Source: JBBROS01 sp965260995 (lineage in GTDB: Bacteria > Pseudomonadota > Alphaproteobacteria > Acetobacterales > Acetobacteraceae). From it: a stretch of 64,000 nucleotides of DNA. Location: contig CBDHCD010000003.1 of assembly GCA_965260995.1 (NCBI GenBank), forward strand, positions 2,195,050-2,259,049, in the 5' to 3' direction. The notes below the pieces were generated by a model. It did not search any database, was not told the DNA's origin, and worked only from the letters and a program-made list of their open reading frames with translations. Both the position numbers and the translations under genes were made by a program. This document shows, one piece after another, positions 25,247-34,232 of this stretch (within the stretch, counting starts at the first letter, position 1; each line of letters starts with the position of its first letter).

Positions 25247-25723
25247 CTAGGCGATCACCAGCAGCGGCTGGCCGTATTCGACCGGCTGGCCGCCCGTGAC
25301 CAGGATCTGCGTCACGACGCCGGCGCGCGGGGCCTTGATCTGGTTGAAGGTCTTCATCGCCTCGATCAGCAGCACGGTCTGCCCGGCCGTGACCGGCTGG
25401 CCGACGGTGACGAACGGCGTGCTGCCGGGATCGGCGGAGAGGTAGGCGATGCCGACCATCGGGCTCGGCACCGCGCCGGCGGGGGGCGGCTGCTCGTCGG
25501 CGGGCAGGGCGGGGCCGGTGGCCAGGGCGGGCGCGGCGGCCGGGATGGGCGAGGCCGGTTGCGGCGGATGGATCGCCGCCTGCGCCGGGATCGGAGCCGG
25601 GGCGGCACGCGCGAGCCGCACGCGCCGCTCGCCATCCTGCAGCTCGATCTCGGTCAGGCCGCTCTCCCGCAGGACGGCGGCGAGGACGCGGATGGTGTCC
25701 TCGTCGAAGCCGATCCGGCTCAT
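25247..25723 (-). CDS. accB: Acetyl-CoA carboxylase biotin carboxyl carrier protein
   Basis: 158 residues. The N-terminal helix region is followed by a long Pro/Ala linker (about residues 40-80) and the biotinyl domain, with the biotinylated Lys in LIEAMKTFN and the preceding PMVGIAYLS. Directly upstream of accC with no gap. The upstream 240 bases hold no gene I can support and probably contain the accBC promoter. Confidence 0.96.
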   Translation of the reverse strand: MSRIGFDEDTIRVLAAVLRESGLTEIELQDGERRVRLARAAPAPIPAQAAIHPPQPASPIPAAAPALATGPALPADEQPPPAGAVPSPMVGIAYLSADPGSTPFVTVGQPVTAGQTVLLIEAMKTFNQIKAPRAGVVTQILVTGGQPVEYGQPLLVIA

Positions 25724-25966
25724 GACAGGAACCCCGTCCAGGGCCGCGCCCGAAGAGGCTCGGGCCTCAACCGCGGCCGGGACCGACGCGCGGCGCTCAT
25801 GCTGGGGAACGGCTCGGGCGGGCGGGCAGCGAGATCACCGAAAGCATGGGCGCGCGTAGCATGGGCGCATGGCGCGGGCAAACGGTGGTGGCCTCCTCCC
25901 GCGGGCGCTGGCTGACTTCGGCACGGCATCGGGCCGGGAGGCCGGGCATCTGAGGCGATGCGCCGG

Positions 25967-26791
25967 TCAGGCCGCCCGCAGGGCCGCCCCGAACTTGCGC
26001 CGCCGCCGTTGCAGCAAGGCCCAGAACACCCGCGCCGCGCCGGCCGACACCCGCCCCCGCGGCGGCAGCCCGACCGATTTCAGGATCATCCCCACCGCGC
26101 GCTCGATGTGCCGGTAGCGGTAGAAGCCCATCGCCCGCCCCATGTAGGCCGCGATGCACCGCCCGTGCTGGTAGTCCAGGCTCTCCGGCTCGTTGCCGCA
26201 GTGGAACGCGTAGGCGAGCTCGTCGTCCTCGCTCTCGGTGATGCGGCCGGCGGCGATCCTGAGCCGGGTCACGAGGCCGATCTTCTCCCGCGCCAGGTAT
26301 CGCTTCATGTGGTCGTAGAACAGCTTGAAGTGGCGGTACTCGTCGGCGGCGATCAGCCGGCAGACGTGCTGCAGCACCGGCTCCGCCGTCGCCTCCGCCA
26401 GCGCCGTGTAGTAACTGCTCGTGCCGGTCTCCACCATGCAGCGCGCGATCAGCTCCCCGGTGCGGCTGCCCCGCACGGAGGCGTCCGCGTCGAGCGGCAG
26501 CTTGTAGCCGGCCTGGTAGCGGGCGAAGGCGCGCTCGAAATCCCAGCCCGGGTCGGCCAGCATCGCCCAGCGGCCCAGGGCGTCGCCGTGCTGCACCTCC
26601 TCCACCGCCCAGTTGTCGCTGGCCATGCGGAAATCCGGGTCGTCGAGGAACACCCGGCCGAGGTAGGTGGCGTAGTCGACGCCGTTGCGCTCCACCATCG
26701 CCGCGGCCTTGACCAAGGGGACGATCTCGGGATCAACCTTGCCGGGCTGGAAGGTGTCCCACGCCACGTCGTCGAGCGACCAATGCTTCAT
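25967..26791 (-). CDS. Ferritin-like diiron protein
   Basis: 274 residues, mostly helical. Two ExxH motifs (EEVQH near residue 66 and DEYRH near residue 151), with further Glu residues in MVERNGVDY and METGTSSYY, give the carboxylate/His set of a ferritin-like or acyl-ACP-desaturase-like diiron four-helix bundle. The C-terminal 90 residues are basic and may contact membrane or protein partners. An oxygenase, desaturase or oxidative-stress role is possible; the substrate is unknown. It is a single gene between accB and atpC. Confidence 0.7.
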   Translation of the reverse strand: MKHWSLDDVAWDTFQPGKVDPEIVPLVKAAAMVERNGVDYATYLGRVFLDDPDFRMASDNWAVEEVQHGDALGRWAMLADPGWDFERAFARYQAGYKLPLDADASVRGSRTGELIARCMVETGTSSYYTALAEATAEPVLQHVCRLIAADEYRHFKLFYDHMKRYLAREKIGLVTRLRIAAGRITESEDDELAYAFHCGNEPESLDYQHGRCIAAYMGRAMGFYRYRHIERAVGMILKSVGLPPRGRVSAGAARVFWALLQRRRRKFGAALRAA

Positions 26792-26924
26792 AGCGAACGC
26801 GTGAACCTTGAGCTTTGTCGGGCGATGGCGTGGCGGGCCGAACGCGCGAAGCCGGGCGAGCCTGGCTTCGGTGGCTTCGGCTTCGGCGGCGTTGCCGGGG
26901 GATGGCGCGGGAGCGTGGCCGCGG

Positions 26925-27332
26925 TCAGGACGCCTCGGCCGCCGCCAGCATGGCGCGGGCGGACTGCACCCGGCTCATCGCGGCGTCGATGCCGGGCACG
27001 TCGTTCCTGTCCACGCCGGAGAGGGACTGCTCGGCCTCGGCGAGCCGGGCCTCGGCCGCCGAGCGCGACACTTCGGCCGCCGGCACGGCCTCGTCGGCCA
27101 GCACGGTGCAGCGCTCCGGGGTGATCTCGGCGAAGCCGCCGCTGACGAACAGGCGGCTGGTCGGCCGCCCGCCCTCGTGCAGCACGATCATGCCGCCGCG
27201 CAGCAGCACGATCATCGGGCTGTGCCCCGGCATCACGCCCATGTCGCCCTCTGCGGCCGGGATCACCGCCATGTCGACCGGCTGCGACAGCAGCAGCCGG
27301 TCGGGGCTGACGATCTCGAGCTGCGTCGGCAC
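26925..27332 (-). CDS. atpC: ATP synthase F1 epsilon subunit
   Basis: 135 residues from a GTG two bases after the atpD stop. The N-terminal beta domain is clear (LEIVSPDRLLLSQPVDMAVIPAAEGDMGVMPGHSP), followed by the helical regulatory C-terminus. It is part of the central stalk and restrains ATP hydrolysis. Last gene of the detached atpD-atpC pair. Confidence 0.94.
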   Translation of the reverse strand: MPTQLEIVSPDRLLLSQPVDMAVIPAAEGDMGVMPGHSPMIVLLRGGMIVLHEGGRPTSRLFVSGGFAEITPERCTVLADEAVPAAEVSRSAAEARLAEAEQSLSGVDRNDVPGIDAAMSRVQSARAMLAAAEAS

Positions 27333-27334
27333 GG

Positions 27335-28765
<1,431 letters not shown>

Positions 28766-29009
28766 CTCGTCCTCTTTCCTGCGCGGCCCTGGGGCGGGCG
28801 CTCGCGTTCATCGGCGTGTCATACGGGAGTGCGCGCCGGGTTGCCAGCGGGTCGGACAAAATATTGTCGTGGGGGGCGGGGCGGCAAGGCAGCCCCGGCG
28901 GGATGTGGGCGCGCGGGGGCCTCGTTCTCGCGCGCGCGCGGACGTCGCCGCCCTCCGGGGGGTGCGGCGCTGGCCGGTCGCGGGGGGCGGCTTTCGGTGG
29001 GGCGGGGTG

Positions 29010-29687
29010 TCAGCCGGGGGGTTGGCCCGGGAGTTGGCTGGGAGGTTGGCCGGGGGCTGGATCGGGGGTTGGATCGGGGGCTGGGCCGTCCTTGCCACCG
29101 GGGATGAGGTGGAGGGCCGGGCCTGGGGGCGCGGGCGGGGCGGCGGCGCGGGCGCGCAGGGCGGCGATGTCCTGGAGGGTGCGGCGCTTCCAGATGTAGG
29201 AGCGGGCCTGCACGGCGATGCCGAGGTCGCGGCAGATCTCCTCGATCACGTCGTCGACGGGGCGGCCCGCGAGGTCGAGCTCGAGCTCGGGGTCGTCGAG
29301 GCGCTCGGCGAACTCGGCGTGGAGGGCTTCGGCGTCGGTCTCGCGGCGCTTGCGGTGGATCGCGTCCTCGACGCCGCGGATGAGGCGAGCGCGGGCGGCG
29401 GCGCGGCGGGCCGGGCCGTGGATGGGATCGGGGGCGCCCTTGTCCGGGGCGGCGGCGACGTGCCGGGCGAGGGCGATGGTGCGGCGGACGGCGCGGGCGA
29501 TGCGGTCGAAGGCGATGGTGGGGTCGGCGTCCGGGCGGTTCTCGGGGGTGGGCGTGGCGGCGGTGGCGCGCTCGTGGACGCGGCGGGCGAGGTCGGCCCC
29601 GCGGTCGATGAGGTCGTGGAGGACGGCGCGGTAGTAGGCGGCGTCGTCGGCCGGGGTGGGGGCGGGAGTGTTGGGGGTGGAGGGCAT
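29010..29687 (-). CDS. Hypothetical protein between the two atp blocks
   Basis: 225 residues from the ATG at 29687 (a TTG at 29723 would add 12). The middle is helical and charged (AYYRAVLHDLIDRGADLARRV, then an Arg-rich stretch), followed by an acidic segment (ERLDDPELELD) and YIWKRRTLQDIAALRARA. The C-terminal 45 residues are a Pro/Gly/Gln low-complexity tail from short tandem repeats. I do not recognise a family. It reads in the direction of the atp genes and lies 244 bases upstream of atpD, so it may be cotranscribed with atpDC. Confidence 0.6.
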   Translation of the reverse strand: MPSTPNTPAPTPADDAAYYRAVLHDLIDRGADLARRVHERATAATPTPENRPDADPTIAFDRIARAVRRTIALARHVAAAPDKGAPDPIHGPARRAAARARLIRGVEDAIHRKRRETDAEALHAEFAERLDDPELELDLAGRPVDDVIEEICRDLGIAVQARSYIWKRRTLQDIAALRARAAAPPAPPGPALHLIPGGKDGPAPDPTPDPAPGQPPSQLPGQPPG

Positions 29688-29854
29688 GGGAGAGACAGGA
29701 CTATTTTCCGGGGAGGGGGTCAAGGGGGGCTGGGGGAGGGTTGCTGTTGGTTGGGGGCGGCTTGCCTGTTCTTCGGAAGCGAGGTCCGACCGCGGAGCTT
29801 GCGCCTTGTCGGAGCGGTCCTCAGCCCGAGCTTCGCTTGCTCGCGACCATGGAG

Positions 29855-29873
29855 GTATCTACTGTGTCGATAC
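29855..29873. promoter_or_regulatory. Possible mazEF operator palindrome
   Basis: GTATC at 29855-29859 and its inverse GATAC at 29869-29873 are separated by nine bases and lie 21 bases upstream of the mazE start. MazE-type antitoxins commonly bind such short inverted repeats to repress their own operon. The match is short, so this is tentative. Confidence 0.35.
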
Positions 29874-29894
29874 AAACAGGTGGGGAGGGCGGTG

Positions 29895-30140
29895 ATGCGA
29901 GGGGTGGTGAAGAAATGGGGCAACAGCGCCGCCGTGCGCATCCCGGCTTCCGTGCTGGAAGCCGCGGCGGTGCGGGTGGACCAGCCGGTTGACGTGCGGG
30001 AGGAAGGGGGGCGGATCGTCATCGAGCCGCTCCGGACGGGGCGCTACGACCTCGGGAGCCTCGTGGGCCAGATCACGGATGAGAACCGTCACGAGGCGGT
30101 TGACATGGGGCCGGCTGTCGGGCGGGAGGGTTGGCCGTGA
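29895..30140 (+). CDS. mazE: MazE/AbrB-type antitoxin
   Basis: 81 residues. The N-terminal VVKKWGNSAAVRIPASVLEAA is the swapped-hairpin AbrB/MazE DNA-binding fold, and the acidic C-terminal tail (ITDENRHEAVD) would wrap the toxin. A GGGGAGGG ribosome-binding site precedes the ATG. It is expected to bind and inactivate MazF and to repress the operon. The stop overlaps the toxin start (GTGA). It lies opposite in strand to the surrounding atp genes. Confidence 0.9.
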   Translation: MRGVVKKWGNSAAVRIPASVLEAAAVRVDQPVDVREEGGRIVIEPLRTGRYDLGSLVGQITDENRHEAVDMGPAVGREGWP

Positions 30141-30469
30141 CCGGTGGGTATGTTCCGGAAGCCGGCGACATCGTCTGGTTGCAATTCGATCCGCAGGCCG
30201 GGCACGAGCAGGCCGGGCACCGGCCGGCGGTCGTGCTCAGCCCGGCCAGCTACAACGGGCGCGCGGGAATGATCGTTTGCTGCCCGACCACGACCCGGAT
30301 CAAAGGGTATCCGTTCGAAGTGGCGTTGGCCGGGACGCCGCGAAGCGTGGTGCTGGCTGATCAGGTGAAGAGCCAGGATTGGCGGGCGCGCAAAGCGACG
30401 CGCAAGGGGCGGGTGAGTTCGGCGGAGCTTGCGGAGGTTCGGGGGAAGCTGGTGGCTTTGATTGGGTGA
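30137..30469 (+). CDS. mazF: MazF-type endoribonuclease toxin
   Basis: 110 residues from the GTG that overlaps the mazE stop. The MazF fold is shown by GDIVWLQFDPQAGHEQAGHRPAVVLS (catalytic Arg in GHRP), CCPTTTRIKGYPFEV (conserved Thr/Ser region) and VLADQVKSQDWRAR. MazF cleaves single-stranded mRNA at short sequences when the labile antitoxin is degraded. Intact toxin and antitoxin together suggest a working module. Confidence 0.92.
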   Translation: MTGGYVPEAGDIVWLQFDPQAGHEQAGHRPAVVLSPASYNGRAGMIVCCPTTTRIKGYPFEVALAGTPRSVVLADQVKSQDWRARKATRKGRVSSAELAEVRGKLVALIG

Positions 30470-30971
30470 CGGGAGGCAACATAAGGGAGGAATGGTGCCG
30501 TTCTTTGTTTGCGTAATCTGAGGTATAGGCGTGCGGTTGAACTTCCCGTGTGGTAATCCTTCGAAGCAATGTCTCTCCGTTTGAGGATTCGGGTTAGCTG
30601 GATCGGTCAAGCTGTAACTTGAACTTCGGCTACGGGTCCGGTGATCAGGCATAACCAGTCGAGTAAAGCTTTGCTTGTATTTGACAATGAAGGACAGAGG
30701 TAAGGCGAGACATGTTCAATGTTATGGTCACAACAGGCAACAATTTTTGGGAAAAGGGTGTTTACGAATGGGCCAGAAGCCGAATACTTGAGCATACCAG
30801 CCATGCGATCAAAAGCAAATTTGAAAGCCGCGGCGAAAAAGAGCTAGCATAAATGCTCTCTTTTCCGAATGTTTAATCTAGAAACAAAGCCATTACTTTG
30901 CAATTGCTTTATCTACTTAGAAGATAACCTTTTTAAGTCGCTTTGCCAAGGACATACGCAACCCTGCACTT
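30470..30971. other. AT-rich 500-bp stretch between mazF and atpG, no firm gene
   Basis: The base composition changes sharply to AT-rich compared with everything around it. Two short open frames overlap on opposite strands: 30712-30852 on plus (46 residues, from MFNVMVTTGNNFWEKG) and 30607-30804 on minus (65 residues). Both have protein-like composition, but neither has a clear ribosome-binding site or recognisable family. The stretch may be a decayed acquired gene. Any terminator for atpG or mazF would also lie here, though I see no convincing one. Confidence 0.5.
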
Positions 30972-31856
30972 CTAAACCGCTTCCGCCCCCGAGATGATCT
31001 CGATCAGCTCGCGGGTGATGCCCGCCTGGCGGGTGCGGTTGTAGTTGAGGGTGAGCTTGTTGATCATCTCGCCGGCGTTGCGGGTGGCGTTGTCCATCGC
31101 TGACATCCGCGCGCCCTGCTCGCCCGCGCCGCTCTCGATCAGGGCGCGGAACAGCTGAATCGCCATGTTGCGCGGCAACAGGGCGGCGAGGATCGCCTCC
31201 TCGTCCGGCTCGAACTCGTAGAGCGCGCCCGCCCCGGCCGGCGACCCGGCCGCCTCGGCGTCCACTTGCAGCGGGATCAACTGCTGCTCTGTCGGCACCT
31301 GGCTGATGACCGAGACGAACCGGTTGTAGATGACGGTGCAGACGTCGAACTCGCCCGCCGCGAGCATGGCGGCGACGCGCTCGCCGATCTCGGCCACGTC
31401 ACCGAACTCGATCCGCTTCTTGCCGGCGAAGCTGTACTCGCCCACCAGCCGGCTCGCGTACTCGCGCCGCAGGTAGTCGCGGCCCTTGCGGCCGACCGTC
31501 AGCACCTTGACCGTCTTGCCCGCGGATTCGAGCCGCTGGATGGCGGTGCGCGCGGCGCGGCCGACGTTGGTGTTGAAGCCGCCGGCGAGGCCGCGGTCGG
31601 CGGTGACGACCACCAGCAGGTGGGTCTGGTCGCGGCCGGTGCCGACCAGCATCGGTGGCGCGGTCGGGCTGTTGACCGCACTCGCCGCGAGGGCGGCCAG
31701 CATGCGCTGCATCCGCTCGGCGTAGGGCCGGGCCGCCTCGGCTTGGGACTGGGCGCGCTTGAGCTTGCTCGCCGCCACCATCTTCATCGCCGAGGTGATC
31801 TTGCGCGTCGACTTCACGCTGTTGATGCGGGCGCGCAGCGCCTTGAGGCTGGCCAT
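30972..31856 (-). CDS. atpG: ATP synthase F1 gamma subunit
   Basis: 294 residues. The N-terminal MASLKALRARINSVKSTRKITSAMKMVAASKL and the C-terminal MDNATRNAGEMINKLTLNYNRTRQAGITREL, which form the rotating coiled coil, are conserved. It begins 12 bases after the atpA stop. Instead of atpD, an AT-rich stretch and mazEF follow it. Confidence 0.96.
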   Translation of the reverse strand: MASLKALRARINSVKSTRKITSAMKMVAASKLKRAQSQAEAARPYAERMQRMLAALAASAVNSPTAPPMLVGTGRDQTHLLVVVTADRGLAGGFNTNVGRAARTAIQRLESAGKTVKVLTVGRKGRDYLRREYASRLVGEYSFAGKKRIEFGDVAEIGERVAAMLAAGEFDVCTVIYNRFVSVISQVPTEQQLIPLQVDAEAAGSPAGAGALYEFEPDEEAILAALLPRNMAIQLFRALIESGAGEQGARMSAMDNATRNAGEMINKLTLNYNRTRQAGITRELIEIISGAEAV

Positions 31857-31868
31857 CGGCTCGGGTCC

Positions 31869-33401
31869 TCAGGCGAAGGACTTGGCGAAGCCGTCCAGGA
31901 ACCCGGCCAGCGTCTTCTCCACGTCCGGCTTCATCTCGCGACTGTCGCGGATGCTGCTCAGCACGTCCGGCTCGCGCGTGCGCAGGTCGGCGATCATCTG
32001 GCGCTCGAATGCGCTCACCTTGTCGACCGGCAGCGCGTCGAGGTAGCCCTTAGTGCCGGCGTAGATGCTGACCACCTGCTCCTCGACCGGCATCGGGCTG
32101 AACTGCGGCTGCTTCAGCAGCTCGGTCAGGCGGGCGCCGCGGGCGAGCAGTTGCTGGGTCGAGGCGTCGAGGTCGGAGGCGAACTGCGCGAAGGCGGCCA
32201 TCTCGCGATACTGGGCCAGCTCCAGCTTGATGCTGCCCGCCACCTTCTTCATCGCCTTGATCTGGGCCGAGGAGCCGACCCGGCTGACGGACAGGCCGAC
32301 GTTCACCGCCGGGCGGATGCCGCGGAAGAACAGCTCGGTCTCGAGGAAGATCTGGCCGTCGGTGATGGAGATGACGTTGGTCGGGATGTAGGCGGAGACG
32401 TCGCCGGCCTGGGTTTCGATCACCGGCAGGGCGGTGAGCGAGCCGTTGCCCATCGCGTCCGACATCTTGGCGGCGCGCTCCAAGAGGCGGCTGTGCAGGT
32501 AGAACACGTCGCCGGGGTAGGCCTCGCGGCCCGGCGGGCGGCGGAGCAGGAGCGACATCTGGCGGTAGGCGACGGCCTGCTTCGACAGGTCGTCGTAGCA
32601 GATCATGGCGTGCATCTTGTTGTCGCGGAAGTACTCGCCCATCGTGCAGCCGGTGTAGGGGGCGAGGAACTGCATCGGGGCCGGGTCGGACGCGGTGGCG
32701 GCGACGACGATGGAGTATTCCATCGCGCCGTTCTCCTCCAGGGTGCGGACGAGCTGCGCGACGGTCGAGCGCTTCTGGCCGATGGCGACGTAGATGCAGT
32801 AGAGCTTGGCGCCCTCGTCGTCGCCGGCGTTGATGGTGCGCTGGTTGATGATCGCGTCGATCAGCACCGCGGTCTTGCCGGTCTGGCGGTCGCCGATCAC
32901 CAGCTCGCGCTGGCCGCGGCCGATCGGGATCAGGGCGTCGATGGCTTTCAACCCGGTCTGCATCGGCTCGTGGACCGACTTGCGCGGGATGATGCCGGGG
33001 GCCTTGACCTCGACGCGGCTGCGGGTCACGTCGGTCAGCTCGCCCTTGCCGTCGATGGGGTTGCCGAGGCCGTCCACCACCCGGCCGAGCAGGCCGCAGC
33101 CCACGGGGACGTCCACGATGTCGCGGGTCCGCGTCACCGTGTCGCCCTCGCGGATGCGGGTGTCGTCGCCGAACACCACGATGCCGACGTTGTCGGTCTC
33201 GAGGTTCAGCGTCATGCCTTTCACGCCGGCGGAGGGGAACTCCACCAGCTCGCCCGCCATCACGTTCTGCAGGCCGAACACCCGGGCGATGCCGTCGCCG
33301 ACCGAGAGCACCTGGCCGGTCTCGGCGACGTTCTGCTCGGTGTCGAACGAGGCGATCTGCTTCTTGAGGATGTCCGAGATCTCGGCGGGACGGATTTCCA
33401 T
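31869..33401 (-). CDS. atpA: ATP synthase F1 alpha subunit
   Basis: 510 residues, full length. The Walker A motif is GDRQTGKT, followed by the conserved SIVVAATASDPAPMQFLAPYTG and LLLRRPPGREAYPGDVFYLHSRLLERAAK. It carries the noncatalytic nucleotide sites of F1. The start overlaps the atpH stop by one base (TGATG), indicating translational coupling. Confidence 0.97.
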   Translation of the reverse strand: MEIRPAEISDILKKQIASFDTEQNVAETGQVLSVGDGIARVFGLQNVMAGELVEFPSAGVKGMTLNLETDNVGIVVFGDDTRIREGDTVTRTRDIVDVPVGCGLLGRVVDGLGNPIDGKGELTDVTRSRVEVKAPGIIPRKSVHEPMQTGLKAIDALIPIGRGQRELVIGDRQTGKTAVLIDAIINQRTINAGDDEGAKLYCIYVAIGQKRSTVAQLVRTLEENGAMEYSIVVAATASDPAPMQFLAPYTGCTMGEYFRDNKMHAMICYDDLSKQAVAYRQMSLLLRRPPGREAYPGDVFYLHSRLLERAAKMSDAMGNGSLTALPVIETQAGDVSAYIPTNVISITDGQIFLETELFFRGIRPAVNVGLSVSRVGSSAQIKAMKKVAGSIKLELAQYREMAAFAQFASDLDASTQQLLARGARLTELLKQPQFSPMPVEEQVVSIYAGTKGYLDALPVDKVSAFERQMIADLRTREPDVLSSIRDSREMKPDVEKTLAGFLDGFAKSFA

Positions 33402-34000
33402 CAGGCGGCACCCTTCATGGCGTATTGGAGGCGCTGGAGGCGCGATTTGAGGCTGGTGTCGTAGAGGCGCGCGCCGATCCGCACCACGAGCCCGCCGAGC
33501 AGGCCGGGATCGACGCTGTCCTTGATGTTGACGCTGCCGTAGCCCGCCTCGATCAGCCGGGCGCGCAACTGCTCGCGCTGCACCGTGCTGAGCGGATGGG
33601 CGCTGGAGACATAGGCGACGACGACGCCGCGCTTCTGCGCCACCAGGGCGGCGAAGGCGGCGACGATCTGGCGCAGCACGCCGAGGCGGCGGTTGTTGGC
33701 GACGACGCCGGCGAAGTCGCGCACCAGCTTGCTGAACCCTTGCTGCTCCAGCACGGCGTCGGTCGCGGCGCGGGCCTGGGTCACGTCGATCAGCGGGCTG
33801 CCCAGCAGGCGGCGGAGGTCGGCGCTCTCGTCGATCAGCTTGCCCAGCTGCTCCATCTCGCCCACGGTCTGGTCGAGGGCGCGGGTGTCTTCCGCTTGCG
33901 AATACAGGGCGGTGGCGTAGCGGTCGGCGAGGCCGCCGCCGGAGGTCGTGCTGCCAGAGGCCACGAAGTCAGGTCCCGTCCGAGAGGTTCGACCGGCCAT
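33401..34000 (-). CDS. atpH: ATP synthase F1 delta subunit
   Basis: 199 residues. The helical N-domain (LADRYATALYSQAEDTRALDQTV) and the C-terminal GGLVVRIGARLYDTSLKSRLQRL are typical of the OSCP/delta subunit, which joins F1 to the peripheral stalk. First gene of the atpHAG block. The N-terminal 20 residues are Ser/Thr/Gly-rich and longer than usual, so the true start could be slightly downstream. Confidence 0.94.
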   Translation of the reverse strand: MAGRTSRTGPDFVASGSTTSGGGLADRYATALYSQAEDTRALDQTVGEMEQLGKLIDESADLRRLLGSPLIDVTQARAATDAVLEQQGFSKLVRDFAGVVANNRRLGVLRQIVAAFAALVAQKRGVVVAYVSSAHPLSTVQREQLRARLIEAGYGSVNIKDSVDPGLLGGLVVRIGARLYDTSLKSRLQRLQYAMKGAA

Positions 34001-34022
34001 TTGCCGGACGCCCGGCGTCTAT

Positions 34023-34101
34023 CATAGGGGCCTTGCCGCCGCAACGGCCTGCATAGGGGCCTTGCCGCCGCAACGGCCTGCATAGGGGCCTTGCCGCCGC
34101 C
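34023..34101. repeat. 29-bp tandem repeat upstream of atpH
   Basis: Two perfect copies of a 29-bp unit starting CATAGGGGCCTTGCCGCCGC (34023-34051 and 34052-34080), then a third, partial copy from 34081 to about 34101. It lies in the leader between atpH and the divergent surface-protein gene, close enough to influence expression of either. Confidence 0.85.
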
Positions 34102-34155
34102 GCGGCCAGCGTGGGGGCCGCCGGGGCCTGGCGGGGCGCGCGCCGTCCCGCCTCG

Positions 34156-34180
34156 CCGCATTAAGACCTCCTTAAGGCGG
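34156..34180. promoter_or_regulatory. Inverted repeat in the atpH / surface-protein divergent region
   Basis: CCGCATTAAG (34156-34165) and CTTAAGGCGG (34171-34180) form a 10-bp inverted repeat with one mismatch and a 5-base spacer. It could be an operator or a hairpin; nothing further ties it to a regulator. Confidence 0.3.
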
Positions 34181-34232
34181 GGCGGCTAACCAGGAGGCCG
34201 GCCGAAGCACCCGATGGCGTGAGCGCTCGCGA

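Noticed and set aside
31266..33464. Plus-strand open frame of about 730 codons opposite atpA and atpG
   Set aside because: His/Leu/Val/Arg-rich shadow of two highly conserved ATP synthase genes.
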